Source: Pseudomonadota bacterium
GTDB lineage: Bacteria; Pseudomonadota; Gammaproteobacteria; Steroidobacterales; Steroidobacteraceae
Reading direction: 5' to 3'
DNA: 41,329 nucleotides
Assembly: GCA_028067895.1 (NCBI GenBank)
Contig: JAPTUI010000543.1
Location: 1-41,329, forward strand
Part shown: positions 1-9,076 of the stretch, piece after piece
How the letters are laid out: every line of letters starts with the position of its first letter
Position numbering within the stretch: the stretch's first letter is position 1
Translations under genes and position numbers: made by a program
Notes under the pieces: model-generated
What the model was told of the DNA's origin: nothing
Database searches by the model: none
Seen by the model: only the letters and a program-made list of their open reading frames with translations

Positions 1-455
1 CCGCGGTGTGTGACGAGTGCCAGCGGGCCGCGCTGCGCTTCGCCCAGACACTGGCGGGCCTGGCTCAGGACTCGGGCGCAGAAGTCGGCGTAGGGCTCGC
101 CTTGCGGCGGCGTGATATGAGGAAAGCCGCTGAGCCACCGGGGTGCATCGTCGGGGAAACGGCGCTCGATCTCGGGCCAGGTGAGCCCCTCCCAGGCCCC
201 GAAATGGATCTCGCGCCAGGCCGGATGCAGTGACACGGGGGCGCCGTGCTGCGCCGCGAGCGCCTGCGCGCAGCGGCTCGCCCGGCGCAGGTCGCTGCTG
301 AGGATCCGCTCGATCGGTGCAGACGCCAGATGCGCTTGCAGGGCGCACAGCTGCGCCGCCCCCACCGCATCGAGGTCTGGATCACTCTGGCCGCAGAACG
401 TCCCGGCCATTGCGGTCGCGGGGTGGCGGATGAGGATCACCTGATTCAGCGCCAC
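1..455 (-). CDS. cobC: Histidine phosphatase family protein, alpha-ribazole phosphatase-like (partial, runs off the left edge)
   Basis: Last gene of the cobalamin operon; its 3' end lies outside the window. About 151 codons are visible. The phosphohistidine motif R10-H11 (LIRHP, where LIRHG is usual) is followed by the typical SSDLRRASRCAQAL stretch and a FGAWEG motif. The second catalytic His appears in VTHR at the window edge. The family removes the 5' phosphate from alpha-ribazole phosphate or adenosylcobalamin phosphate in nucleotide loop assembly. The GTG at 455 overlaps the end of cobS by 10 bases; a GTG at 440 is an alternative start. The family is broad, so the cobalamin role rests on position at the end of the cob genes. 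Confidence 0.85.
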   Translation of the reverse strand, partial: MALNQVILIRHPATAMAGTFCGQSDPDLDAVGAAQLCALQAHLASAPIERILSSDLRRASRCAQALAAQHGAPVSLHPAWREIHFGAWEGLTWPEIERRFPDDAPRWLSGFPHITPPQGEPYADFCARVLSQARQCLGEAQRGPLALVTHR

Positions 456-1195
456 AGGCTGCACGCGTAAAGGGCGACCGCGGTCACCTGGATGGTGGCG
501 CCGAAGCCGTCGCCGGTGATTCCGCCAAGGTGGCGTCGAAAATAGCTGATGCTGGCCACAGCGAGCGCGAGTGCAACGAGCACGTCGGCGGCGCAGTGCG
601 GGCCGAGCAGCCACCACGCGGGCAAGGCCGCGAACAGGGTGCCGAGCAGCAGGGCCGGCCCGGACAGCCGGCGGGCGAGCTTCGCGCCTTGACCCGATTC
701 CGGACCAGCTCGCCGGGCAGGATCCAATGCGCATGCGAGGGGCAGCGCGGTCCAGCGGCTGAGGGTCTCAGCGCTGACAATGGCCGCGAGTACCGCGTGA
801 GCCGGCAGCGCCGCGATCAGCGCCGTGCGCAGCAGTACCGAGAGGGTGATCGCAAGCGCGCCATAGCTGCCGATGCGGCTGTCGCGCATGATCTCGAGTC
901 TGCGCTCCGGAGTGCGTCCGCCGCATCCATCGGCGCTATCCGCCAGGCCGTCTTCGTGCAGCCCTCCGGTCAGCACGACCAGGCCCGAGACGGTGAGCGC
1001 GGCCGCCGCGAGAGCCCCGAGGTGCAGGCGCAGGAGGCGATCGGACGCTCCGGCGGCAAGTCCGAGCAGCGCGCCCACCAGCGGAAAGTACGGTGCGGCG
1101 TCGATCAGGTCAGATCCGCCCGTCAGTCCGCCGGGGACGGGAATGCGCGTGAGGAATTGCACGGCGGCGCCGAGGGCCGTCCACGGACGTGTCAT
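446..1195 (-). CDS. cobS: Adenosylcobinamide-GDP ribazoletransferase (cobalamin synthase)
   Basis: Joins adenosylcobinamide-GDP to alpha-ribazole (or its phosphate), the last condensation of cobalamin synthesis; an inner-membrane enzyme. The 249-residue protein is hydrophobic throughout and opens with the family pattern AAVQFLTRIPVP (residues 10-21). The acidic metal-binding motif HEDGLADSADG lies at 80-90 and RDSRIGSYG at 104-112. The ATG at 1195 is chosen because it overlaps the cobT stop as ATGA and gives the family length; the same frame is open further upstream, but that stretch is cobT read out of frame. It is translationally coupled to cobT. Confidence 0.95.
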   Translation of the reverse strand: MTRPWTALGAAVQFLTRIPVPGGLTGGSDLIDAAPYFPLVGALLGLAAGASDRLLRLHLGALAAAALTVSGLVVLTGGLHEDGLADSADGCGGRTPERRLEIMRDSRIGSYGALAITLSVLLRTALIAALPAHAVLAAIVSAETLSRWTALPLACALDPARRAGPESGQGAKLARRLSGPALLLGTLFAALPAWWLLGPHCAADVLVALALAVASISYFRRHLGGITGDGFGATIQVTAVALYACSLWR

Positions 1196-2277
1196 GAGGC
1201 GGCCGTGCTGACACCCGCGGACTCGAACGTAGCCATCTGCGCGAGCAGGTGCACCGCAGCCTCGACCAGCGGCATGGCGGCCAGAGCCCCGGTGCCTTCG
1301 CCGAGGCGCATCTTGAGGTCGAGCAGCGGCGCCAACCCCAGATGGTTCAGCAAGTGGGTATGGCCGGGTTCCTCGGAGCGGTGCCCGGCAATCATGTATT
1401 CGCGCGCCGCCGGGGCGAGCGCGACGGCGAGTGCGGCCGCGGTGGTGGCGATGAATCCATCGACGACGATGATCCTGCGCCAGCGGGCGGCACCGAGGAA
1501 GAAGCCGCACATGGCGGCGATCTCGAGTCCGCCGAGACATCGGAGGATCTCGAGCGGTGCGTGCGGCTCGCCGTCGCCGTCCGGCAGGTGCCGCGCCAGG
1601 GCCTCCTCGATCACGCGCTGTTTGAGGCTGCGCGTGGCCGGCGCGATGCCCGTGCCGGTGCCGGTGACTGCAGCCGGTGGCATCCCGGTGAGCGCCGCAG
1701 TGATGGCGCTCGCTGCGGTGGTGTTGCCGATGCCCATCTCGCCGGCGGCGAGTACCGTGAGATTGCGGCGGGCCGCATCGTCCGCGGCATGAATCCCGAT
1801 GCGCAGTGCCTGCTCGAGTTCACTGGCGCAGAGCGCCGGCTCGCGGCGCAGGTTGCGACTCCCGCGGCGCACCTTCAGGCGCCACAACTGCGGATGGTCG
1901 GGGAATTCGGCGTCGACACCGACGTCGACGATTGTCAGCGTGACGTCGTGCAACCGGGCGAGGACGTTGACGGCCGCCCCGCCGGTGAGGAAGTTGTGCA
2001 CCATTTGCGCCGTCACGGTGCTCGGATAGGCGCTGACGCCCTCGACGCTGACGCCGTGGTCGGCGGCAAAGAGGTAAGCCCCCTTGCGCATCGGTACCGG
2101 CAATTTTCCCTCCATGATCGCGTAGCACTGGGCGCCGATCTGCTCGAGCCGTCCGAGGCTGCCCGGTGGCTTGGTGAGTTGATCCAGTCGACGCAGCCCC
2201 TCGGCGTGGCATTGCGGTGTGAGCGGTGTGATGCCTGCCAGGGTGTCCTGCAGCAACAGCGCAAGGGATGGACTCAT
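1192..2277 (-). CDS. cobT: Nicotinate-nucleotide--dimethylbenzimidazole phosphoribosyltransferase
   Basis: Activates the lower ligand: transfers phosphoribose from nicotinate mononucleotide to 5,6-dimethylbenzimidazole, giving alpha-ribazole 5'-phosphate. The 361 residues match the usual length. Visible family motifs are KPPGSLGRLE (36-45), AADHGVSVEGVSAYP (71-85) and MVHNFLTGGAA (92-102). The C-terminal RLGEGTGA carries the expected catalytic Glu near residue 327. It lies three bases after cobU and overlaps cobS. With bluB in the same operon, the cell can make DMB and attach it. Confidence 0.96.
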   Translation of the reverse strand: MSPSLALLLQDTLAGITPLTPQCHAEGLRRLDQLTKPPGSLGRLEQIGAQCYAIMEGKLPVPMRKGAYLFAADHGVSVEGVSAYPSTVTAQMVHNFLTGGAAVNVLARLHDVTLTIVDVGVDAEFPDHPQLWRLKVRRGSRNLRREPALCASELEQALRIGIHAADDAARRNLTVLAAGEMGIGNTTAASAITAALTGMPPAAVTGTGTGIAPATRSLKQRVIEEALARHLPDGDGEPHAPLEILRCLGGLEIAAMCGFFLGAARWRRIIVVDGFIATTAAALAVALAPAAREYMIAGHRSEEPGHTHLLNHLGLAPLLDLKMRLGEGTGALAAMPLVEAAVHLLAQMATFESAGVSTAAS

Positions 2278-2280
2278 GGC

Positions 2281-2802
2281 TCAGGGTTCTCCGTGTTTCA
2301 ACACCAGCGGCAGGCCGGCGACAGTGAGGGTGACGCGCTCGCACAAGGCGGCGAGGGTCTGATGCAACTCGCCGCTGGCATCGACGAAGCGCCGCGACAG
2401 AGCACCGATCGGGACCACGCCGAAGCCGGTCTCATTGCTGACCATTACGAGGTCGGCGGCGAGCGCAGCCACCGCCGTGCACAGGCTGCGCCGCTCACGT
2501 TCGAGGCGTTTCGGCGCCATGCACAGCAGATTGGTGAGCCAGAGCGTGAGGCACTCGACCACGATGATTCGATCCTCGGCGTCATGGGCTCGCAACGCTT
2601 CGCCGAGCGCGAGTGGTTCCTCCACGGTCAGCCACTCTGCCGGACGGCGCTCGCGGTGCTTGCGAATGCGCTGTGCGAGTTCTGCATCGCCGGCCGCGAG
2701 AGCGGTGGCGAGGTAGAGCACCGGCCGGCCACTGTCGCGCGCACGCTGTTCGGCCAGGCGGCTCTTGCCGGAGCGCACGCCGCCGAGAATCAGTTCCTTC
2801 AT
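2281..2802 (-). CDS. cobU: Bifunctional adenosylcobinamide kinase / adenosylcobinamide-phosphate guanylyltransferase
   Basis: Phosphorylates adenosylcobinamide and then transfers GMP to give adenosylcobinamide-GDP, the CobS substrate. The 173-residue protein starts with the P-loop GGVRSGKS (7-14). The RKHRERRPAEW motif (47-57) contains His49, at the position of the guanylylated histidine of the family. The ATG at 2802 overlaps the cobD stop as ATGA. The kinase activity also allows salvage of cobinamide, which fits a riboswitch-controlled operon headed by an uptake receptor. Confidence 0.95.
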   Translation of the reverse strand: MKELILGGVRSGKSRLAEQRARDSGRPVLYLATALAAGDAELAQRIRKHRERRPAEWLTVEEPLALGEALRAHDAEDRIIVVECLTLWLTNLLCMAPKRLERERRSLCTAVAALAADLVMVSNETGFGVVPIGALSRRFVDASGELHQTLAALCERVTLTVAGLPLVLKHGEP

Positions 2803-3797
2803 GCCCCGGCCTGCGTGCGCGCCACGGTGGCGAGTGCGTCTTCGAGGCGCAGCCAGTGCGCCTCAGGCCCCGGCAGTCCGAAGCGCAGACTGGGGGGCGC
2901 ATCGAACAGGCGGGTCAGAATCCCCTGGCGCGCGAGCGCATCGTGCAGCTGGGCGGCATTGGGGTGCCGGACCCATTGGAACAGACTGCAGCCGCCGGCA
3001 GGGGGGAGGTCGTGGCGGCGCAGGAGCCCGGCGAGGCGCGCGGACCGTTCCTGCAGTCTGGCGCGCATGGCGTCATGCCACGGGCGGTCGGCGAGGGCCC
3101 GGCGCGCCACGTCGCGCGCCGGACCCGTGACGGTCCAGGGTCCGAGCGGTTCGGCGAGGCGCTGCAAGAGCGCCTCGGAGCCGAGCACGAAGCCGACGCG
3201 CGCGCCGGCCAGACCAAAGAACTTGCCGAGGGAGCGCAGGACGATGAGACCTGCGCGGTTCGTGGCAGCGGCCAGACTGTCGCTCGGGTCGGCATCGGCA
3301 AAGGTCTCATCGAGGACCAGCCAGCCGCCGCGCGCGGCGAGTTCGGCGTGCCACGCCAGAAGTTCGGCGGCCGAGAAGCGCTCGCCGGTGGGGTTGTTCG
3401 GGTTGACGAGTACGAGGGTGTCGAGGGTATGTGCCGCCGCCGCGCAGTCTGAGCGGCGCAGCCGGATGACTTCGTGACCGGCCTCGCGCCAGCGCAGCGC
3501 ATGCTCCGCGTAGCTCGGATCCAGCACGCCCACGCGTCCGGGCGCGCGCAGCTTTGGCAGCAGCAGGATCGCCGCCTGCGAGCCGGCCGTCGGCAGGGCA
3601 TGGGGTGCGCCGTAGTATCGCTGCGCCGCCGCGGCGAGTCCGTCCTCGTCCTCCGGCAGTCGCGCCCACGCCGAGAGCGGCACCTCGGTGTGTGGCCAGG
3701 ATTCGGGGTTCAGGCCGGTCGAGAGATCCAGCCAGTCCGGCAGCGCGATGCCATAGCGCCGGGCGGCCTGCCGCAAACGTCCGCCATGTTCAAGCAT
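2799..3797 (-). CDS. cobD: Threonine-phosphate decarboxylase (PLP-dependent)
   Basis: Class I/II aminotransferase-fold enzyme that decarboxylates L-threonine O-3-phosphate to (R)-1-amino-2-propanol O-2-phosphate, the linker joined to cobyrate by CbiB. The 332-residue protein shows the N-terminal HGG motif (4-6), LDLSTGLNPES (23-33), NPNNPTG (132-138), the LDETFAD aspartate region (162-168) and RSLGKFFGLAGARVGF with the PLP lysine near K192. Its start overlaps the end of cbiB by 8 bases and its stop overlaps cobU. The gene is called cobC in the Pseudomonas nomenclature. Confidence 0.93.
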   Translation of the reverse strand: MLEHGGRLRQAARRYGIALPDWLDLSTGLNPESWPHTEVPLSAWARLPEDEDGLAAAAQRYYGAPHALPTAGSQAAILLLPKLRAPGRVGVLDPSYAEHALRWREAGHEVIRLRRSDCAAAAHTLDTLVLVNPNNPTGERFSAAELLAWHAELAARGGWLVLDETFADADPSDSLAAATNRAGLIVLRSLGKFFGLAGARVGFVLGSEALLQRLAEPLGPWTVTGPARDVARRALADRPWHDAMRARLQERSARLAGLLRRHDLPPAGGCSLFQWVRHPNAAQLHDALARQGILTRLFDAPPSLRFGLPGPEAHWLRLEDALATVARTQAGA

Positions 3798-4761
3798 GGA
3801 GCGTCTCCGCCATCAGGGCCAGCGCCGTGGCCACCGCGCTCCACAACAGCACGGAGCGCACCAGCAGACCGCGCGCCCGACGGATCGTGCCGACGTCCGC
3901 CGCCGCTCCGGCGCCGAGCGGCGGTCGCTCACGCCACTGGCCGTGATAGAACGCGCCACCGCCGAGGCGCACCTCGAGCGCGCCGGCGCCGGCGGCCATG
4001 ACGGGGCCGGCATTCGGACTGTCCCAGGTCGCCCCCTGGCGCCGCCAGCAGCGCAGCGCCGTGCGCGTCCGTCCGAGTGCCGCATAGCTCAGGGCGGTGA
4101 GTCGGGCCGGCAGGAAGTTTGCACAGTCATCGAGCCGGGCTGCTGCCCAGCCAAACTGCCGGAACCGTACGGTGCGATAGCCCCACATGGCATCGAGCGT
4201 GTTGAGGAGTCGGAAGGCGAGCGCGCCGGGTGCCCCGGCGACGGCGAACCAGAACAGAGCGCCGAATACCGCGTCGTTGCCGTTTTCCAGCAGCGATTCG
4301 ACCGTGGCGGCGGCGACTCGCGCGCTATCCATGTCGTAGGTGTCGCGACTGACCATGCGGGCGACGGCGAGGCGGCCGGCGTCCAAATCGCCGCGACGCA
4401 GGGCGTTTTCCACGGCGAGCGCATGCTCGTGCAGACTGCGGTGTCCGATGACCAGATAGAGCGTCGCCACGGCGAGCAGTGGGGCTGCCGCCGTCGACCG
4501 ATCGAGCCACACGAGGATGAGCACCGGCGGGAGGACTGCGAGCGTCACCGCGCAAGCCCCGAGCGCGCGAGTTCGAAGACCTTTGCCGTCTGGGTCCACG
4601 GCGCCGCACGCCGCCGGGTTGAGGCGTCGCTCGATCCCATTGGCCAGTCGGCCGAAGGCAACCAGCGGATGTCCGCGCGAAGGCTCACCGAGACACGCAT
4701 CGAGCAGCACGGCCGCACCGATCTCCGCCGCGCTCAGCAGTCCGGACGCCGCTGCGCTCAT
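3790..4761 (-). CDS. cbiB: Adenosylcobinamide-phosphate synthase (CobD/CbiB family)
   Basis: Inner-membrane enzyme that attaches the aminopropanol (phosphate) linker to adenosylcobyrate. The 323-residue protein shows DACLGEPSRGHPLVAFG near the N terminus, the family hallmark DxxxGEPxxxHPV, several hydrophobic segments, VARMVSRDT, and the conserved ENGNDAVFGALFWF and WGYR stretches in the second half. The ATG at 4761 overlaps the bluB stop as ATGA and is preferred to an upstream start in the same frame, which would add residues unlike the family. It lies between bluB and cobD. Confidence 0.94.
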   Translation of the reverse strand: MSAAASGLLSAAEIGAAVLLDACLGEPSRGHPLVAFGRLANGIERRLNPAACGAVDPDGKGLRTRALGACAVTLAVLPPVLILVWLDRSTAAAPLLAVATLYLVIGHRSLHEHALAVENALRRGDLDAGRLAVARMVSRDTYDMDSARVAAATVESLLENGNDAVFGALFWFAVAGAPGALAFRLLNTLDAMWGYRTVRFRQFGWAAARLDDCANFLPARLTALSYAALGRTRTALRCWRRQGATWDSPNAGPVMAAGAGALEVRLGGGAFYHGQWRERPPLGAGAAADVGTIRRARGLLVRSVLLWSAVATALALMAETLHA

Positions 4762-5417
4762 CGGGCGCCCTCGGGCCAGGTGTTCTCGTACACCATGTCG
4801 GTCAGGGGCTTCGGTTCGCGCCAGTGATCCAGTGCGAGTCGCGGCGCAGTATCGAAGTGGGTGACTGCACCGAGGCACAGCACGGCGATCGGCCGGGCAT
4901 CGTCCGGAAACGACAGTTCGCGGGCGAGAGCATCCGGATCAAACAATGACACCCAGCCGAGCCCGAGGCCTTCGGCCCGGGCTGCGAGCCAGAGGTTCTC
5001 AATCGCACAGGCCGTCGAGGCGAGGTCCATCTCCGGCAGCGTGCGGCGACCGAAGATCTCGCGGGTGCCGCCGCTGAGCAGTGCCACGACGATGAGTTCG
5101 CCGCACTCGAGAATCCCTTCCACCTTCAGGCGCAGGAACTCCTCGCGCCGCGGCCCGAGTGCCTCGGCGGTGCGCAGCCGCTCCTGCTGCACGAGCGAGT
5201 GGATGGTGCTGCGCAGCACAGGGCTCGTGATGCGCAGAAACCTCCACGGCTGCGACAGACCGACGCTCGGTGCGGCGTGCGCGGCCGCAAGGATGCGGGC
5301 CAGGGCTCGTGGATCAATCGGTTCGTTCACGAACGAGCGGACGTCGCGGCGCTCGCGGATGACCCGGTAGATGGCGGCGCGCTCAGCATCGCTGTAGCGG
5401 TGCTGGTCGGAACTCAC
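4758..5417 (-). CDS. bluB: 5,6-dimethylbenzimidazole synthase
   Basis: Flavin-destructase of the nitroreductase fold that cleaves reduced FMN with oxygen to form DMB, the lower ligand of cobalamin. The 219-residue protein contains RRDVRSF near the N terminus, APSVGLSQPWRF (a BluB-specific flavin-binding stretch) and LGLGWVSLFDP. The GTG at 5417 is chosen because GGGAGGAT lies six bases upstream and the protein then begins like other BluB proteins; an upstream start in the same frame adds an unlikely basic extension. Presence of this aerobic DMB enzyme means the operon can complete cobalamin from incomplete corrinoids under oxic conditions. Confidence 0.94.
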   Translation of the reverse strand: MSSDQHRYSDAERAAIYRVIRERRDVRSFVNEPIDPRALARILAAAHAAPSVGLSQPWRFLRITSPVLRSTIHSLVQQERLRTAEALGPRREEFLRLKVEGILECGELIVVALLSGGTREIFGRRTLPEMDLASTACAIENLWLAARAEGLGLGWVSLFDPDALARELSFPDDARPIAVLCLGAVTHFDTAPRLALDHWREPKPLTDMVYENTWPEGAR

Positions 5418-5549
5418 AGCAGATCCTCCCGAGGACCGCGCGGCCGCACGCGATCGATCGCCCGCGCTTGCGGCACACGTATGCACCCTGGGCTCGTGGG
5501 GCTGTAGTTCGGGAACGGTGTCGTGAGGGTGGCGGGCACGGTTCGCTCC

Positions 5550-7391
5550 TCAGGTTCTATCGGCGGGGTCATAACGTAGCGTCAGGTAGGCGCTGCGCCC
5601 GGGCTGGTTGTAGTAGAGCGCCGTCTCGTAACGATGACCGAGCGCGTTTGCGAGCAGCACCTGTACCCTCCAGTGCGGGCGGAAATGCCAGGCCGCGCGC
5701 AGGTCGAGCGTCTCGTAGCCCCCGAGTCGCTCAGTGTTGGCCGGATCTTCGAACCGGGGTGCACTGGCGAAAATCGTCGCACCGAACCGCACGGCGCCGA
5801 ACATGCGGTCCACATCCAATCGCCCGCTGTAGCGTGCGATCCGCGGTAGGAGCTTGCCGTTATTGATGCCCGTGTCGCGCGGATCGAGCGCCGTCAGCGA
5901 AAGATGGTAGTGCCAGCCGAGCAGCGTGCCCGCGAAACGTCCCTCGAGGCCGCGGATGCGTGCGCGGTCGACGTTTGCGGCGGCGAAGGTTACCGGATCG
6001 TACTCGATGAGATTCGCGATGCGCGTCTGGTACGCATTCAGTGACCAGCGCAGCGAGTCCGTGCGGCCGTTGAGACTGATTTCGGCACTGCGCGAGGTTT
6101 CAGGCCGCAGCGTCGGGTCGCCGTAGAACGGGAAGTACAGGTCGTTGAAGGTCGGTGCCTTGAATGCCGTGCCGTAGGAGGCAGTGAGGCGAATCTGCGC
6201 AGGAAGGCGATAGGCCCATTGGGCCGACCAAGTGTCATGACCCCCGAACTGCTGGCTCTGATCGTGGCGGCCGGAGAGCTGCAGCTCCATGTGGCCCGCC
6301 GCGAGCTGATAGAGACCGAATTCCCCGACATCGCGGCGCGAGCTCACAGCATAGGCGGTGGTGCTCGCGACGGCATCGCGCTCGTAATCCACGCCGAGCA
6401 CGATGCGCTGACGGTGCTTCAGGGCGAGCCGATTGACCCACGAGCCGCTATCGCGTGTGGTGTCGAAGAATCCGTCAGGCGCCCCGTTGAAATATTCCCG
6501 GCTGAGATCCTTACTCTGTCCCACCGTGACTGATGTCGTGAGTATTCCGATCGGTACACTGGTGAGCGTTCCGCCGATCACCTGCTGGGCCACGCGCGAT
6601 TCGTCGCCGCTGTAGATGTTTCCGTCGTAGCGGGTGTCGCCGTCACTGCGCAGGAAATCCGCGCTCACCGTGCCCACCCGCCCGCGATAGCCGCCGCTCA
6701 ACGCGGCTGATCCGCTCCAGTAGCCCTGCTGCGGCGAATTCGTGTAGCAGTTCGCGCTTCGCGGCGCGGCTGCCGCGCAGATCGGGATGCCGTTGGTATA
6801 TAGGCCGCTGAGGCTGATGTCGTACCAACCTCTGCCGAGGCGCGCCGACTCCCCGAGTGCGAGCCGGTACGTACCGTGACTGCCGCCGCTCAGCATCAGG
6901 GATGGCGCCGGTGCAGCGCCTGATGTGCCGTGGCGGGTGAAGATTTCGATGACCCCGCCGATCGCACCTGAGCCGTACAGGCTCGAGTAGGGTCCGCGCA
7001 CGATGACGATGCGCGCGATTTGGGCGACCGGAATCTGCTCCCAAGCTGCCGCTCCGGTCGTTGCGGAGCCGACCTTGATGCCATCGATCAGCACCAGCAC
7101 CTGATTGGCACTCGTACCGCGCAGATAGACCGAGGTGCTGGTGCCGAGCCCGCCGTTGCGGGCGATCGAAATACCTGCCAGCCCTTCGAGCAGATCGCTC
7201 ACCGAGCGCGGCTGCAGCCGCTCGATCTGCGCCGCTGTGATGACCGTGACGGAGGCAATCGCCGCGCGTAGAGGCTCTGGGCTGCGCGCCGCCGTGATGA
7301 TGACCTGATTGAGACCGGAGGAAATGGGCTGCGCGAATGCACTCGGCACCGCGCACGCCAGCGGCAACGCCGCGGCAATTGTCAACTTCAC
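5550..7391 (-). CDS. btuB: TonB-dependent vitamin B12 receptor
   Basis: Outer-membrane transporter for cobalamin and related corrinoids. The 613-residue precursor starts with a clear signal peptide (about residues 1-20, ending AFA-Q). It is followed by a TonB-box-like NQVIITA, a plug domain with SVSDLLEGLAGISIAR and VYLRGTSANQVLVLIDG, RGPYSSLYGSGAIGGVIEIFT, and then a beta-barrel. The GTG at 7391 has AGGAG seven bases upstream and gives the signal peptide; longer readings enter the riboswitch. The protein ends RYDPADRT rather than in an aromatic residue. First gene of the operon, 130 bases downstream of the cobalamin riboswitch. Confidence 0.93.
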   Translation of the reverse strand: MKLTIAAALPLACAVPSAFAQPISSGLNQVIITAARSPEPLRAAIASVTVITAAQIERLQPRSVSDLLEGLAGISIARNGGLGTSTSVYLRGTSANQVLVLIDGIKVGSATTGAAAWEQIPVAQIARIVIVRGPYSSLYGSGAIGGVIEIFTRHGTSGAAPAPSLMLSGGSHGTYRLALGESARLGRGWYDISLSGLYTNGIPICAAAAPRSANCYTNSPQQGYWSGSAALSGGYRGRVGTVSADFLRSDGDTRYDGNIYSGDESRVAQQVIGGTLTSVPIGILTTSVTVGQSKDLSREYFNGAPDGFFDTTRDSGSWVNRLALKHRQRIVLGVDYERDAVASTTAYAVSSRRDVGEFGLYQLAAGHMELQLSGRHDQSQQFGGHDTWSAQWAYRLPAQIRLTASYGTAFKAPTFNDLYFPFYGDPTLRPETSRSAEISLNGRTDSLRWSLNAYQTRIANLIEYDPVTFAAANVDRARIRGLEGRFAGTLLGWHYHLSLTALDPRDTGINNGKLLPRIARYSGRLDVDRMFGAVRFGATIFASAPRFEDPANTERLGGYETLDLRAAWHFRPHWRVQVLLANALGHRYETALYYNQPGRSAYLTLRYDPADRT

Positions 7392-7521
7392 CTGCCGCTC
7401 CTGCTCGCACGCCACGTGCGATGAGGTGGAAATGCGGCGACAGGAGCAGGGTGGACAGAACGCTGCGACGCGTGTACGAGGCAGCCGGTCTGACGTCGCC
7501 CCACGCGAGTCACCGAGTATG

Positions 7522-7722
7522 CGCCGCAGGCCGGTCTCCGGGCTCGCGAGTGGAGGGTTTCTCCTTACGACCGCACCTTCCCGTGCTGAACGCACAGTGG
7601 TGTTCGCGGTCGACAGCTCGCTTACCGTTGCGTGGGCAGCGCCGGCATTGCATTCGCAAAGCGAATGCGCACCGGCTTCCCGTTTCACCCCAGGGAATCA
7701 GATTCCGAGGGACACCTGTGAC
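7522..7722 (-). promoter_or_regulatory. Cobalamin riboswitch (AdoCbl-type) upstream of btuB
   Basis: Read on the minus strand the segment shows, in order, ACAGGTG, GAAACGGGAAGCCGGTG, a variable hairpin, the GCTGCCCACGCAACGGTAAG core, CACCACTG, GGGAAGGTG and the B12 box AGCCCGGAGACCGGCC. These are the conserved elements of cobalamin riboswitches in the usual spacing. Binding of adenosylcobalamin would repress btuB and, because the genes follow in one direction with short gaps, probably the whole operon. The roughly 130 bases between the aptamer and the btuB start would hold the expression platform; I did not resolve its alternative pairing. Confidence 0.95.
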
Positions 7723-8048
7723 GCGGAAAAGTCTACGCGGAGGTTTCTGAGGGCGCAAGCACGGGATGCAGGATTCGCCGTCGCCACCCGTCGGTCCTGC
7801 ATTGGCGCAGGGTACGTATGACGTCACGTGTGCGGTTTCGAACGCGACTTGCGCTGCGGAGCAATCGCTGAGCGATGGTGAATGCGCTGCTGGTGTTGCC
7901 GAGTGTGGGTCGCGGCACTACGATGGTTGGTGAGTGGTCTCGACGCACGACATCGAGTTTCCTCTCGAGCTTTCTCAGAAAATCAACGTCTTGTATCCAC
8001 TCGCTCCCGTGTCTGACGCGGTGTGGGATCGCTGCACCGGATTCGATA

Positions 8049-9018
8049 ATGACGCAGGATCACATGTTGAAAATCGCTCCGTTGATGATCTCGGCGTTTC
8101 TGGCGGTCTGTCCCGGTGTCGCATCGGCGCAGGGTGGTATTCGACACGCGGTCGATTCAGTGATTCGGCGGCTGATGCGCAGAGACGGCATCCCTGGTAT
8201 GGCCGTTGGCGTCCTCGCCCACGGTCATGCGAGGGTGTTCGATTACGGCGTGCTCTCGCTGCGAACGCGTGTTCCGGTCAGGACGGGCACGCTGTTCGAT
8301 ATCGGTTAGGCGAGCAAGTCGTTCACCGCAACTCTTGCCTCGTACGCCGTCGCTGCGCCGCGGACGCGAAATGCACCCGGGACTTATCGCGGGTATTCGA
8401 AGATTGGGATTGGCTTATTGGGTGTGGCGGCGGCGAGAAACTTGCTTCAGCGCTTCGCGACCGTGATGCAGAACGATCTGTTGCCGGCGCTCGGCCTCAA
8501 TCTTATGTTCGTGGCGGTGCCGGCCGCGTTGAAGGCGGTCTGTGCGCAGCGATTCACCGGGAACGACCGGCGCCGGTTCGACTGACGCCCCGGGAGCCTC
8601 TGGCACGAGGCCTATGGCATCAGAACGACTCGATCCCGTTGTGCGGAGCGCCGTGTTCGACACTCATACCGCGCATTTCACAGCAGGTGTGCTCAGGCAG
8701 GATATGCTCTGGGAGCAATATCGCTTTCCGGTTGGCCTGGCACGGCTGTCGGTGGGAAACGCACCGGCCATGCGAATCGATGTGGTGCGGGCCAGGACGC
8801 TCCATCCGCCGCTCGCGCCGGAGGCGAATGTGTGGTTCAACAACACCAGCTCGATCCGGGGATTCTCCGCCGACGCGGCGTTCAATCCGGTGCGAAAGTT
8901 CGCCGTTGTCCGGCTGTCGAATAAGCGCTACCCGATCTCTCACGGAGTCACGGTGCAATACCTGATCATGACCGCGCTGTGCCATTGCACCGAATCGAAT
9001 TCTGGAGACCGACGCTGA
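8049..9018 (+). pseudogene. Class C beta-lactamase family pseudogene
   Basis: Starts with a signal peptide (ATG 8049 or 8064; MLKIAPLMISAFLAV...ASAQ) and continues as a class C beta-lactamase (DGIPGMAVGVLAHG, TGTLFDIG). A TAG codon then occupies the place of the catalytic serine of the SxxK motif (G-stop-ASKSFTATLAS). About 60 codons before the YxN motif are missing, and that motif reads YSK. The frame ends near 8584; the C-terminal part continues in another frame from about 8680 (LWEQYRFPVGLARLSVGNAPA) to 9018. The KTG motif reads NTS. All three active-site motifs are damaged and the reading frame is broken at least twice, so this is a dead gene. Confidence 0.85.
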
Positions 9019-9076
9019 GACTGCGCCGTCGTCGTCCGATGGCGAGCGCGTGCGTGTCTTTGGGCTGGCGAGGGCG

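Noticed and set aside
1249..3477. Very long plus-strand open frame opposite cobT, cobU and cobD
   Set aside because: Composition is typical of antisense reading of GC-rich codons and no family is recognisable; the minus-strand genes explain the region fully.
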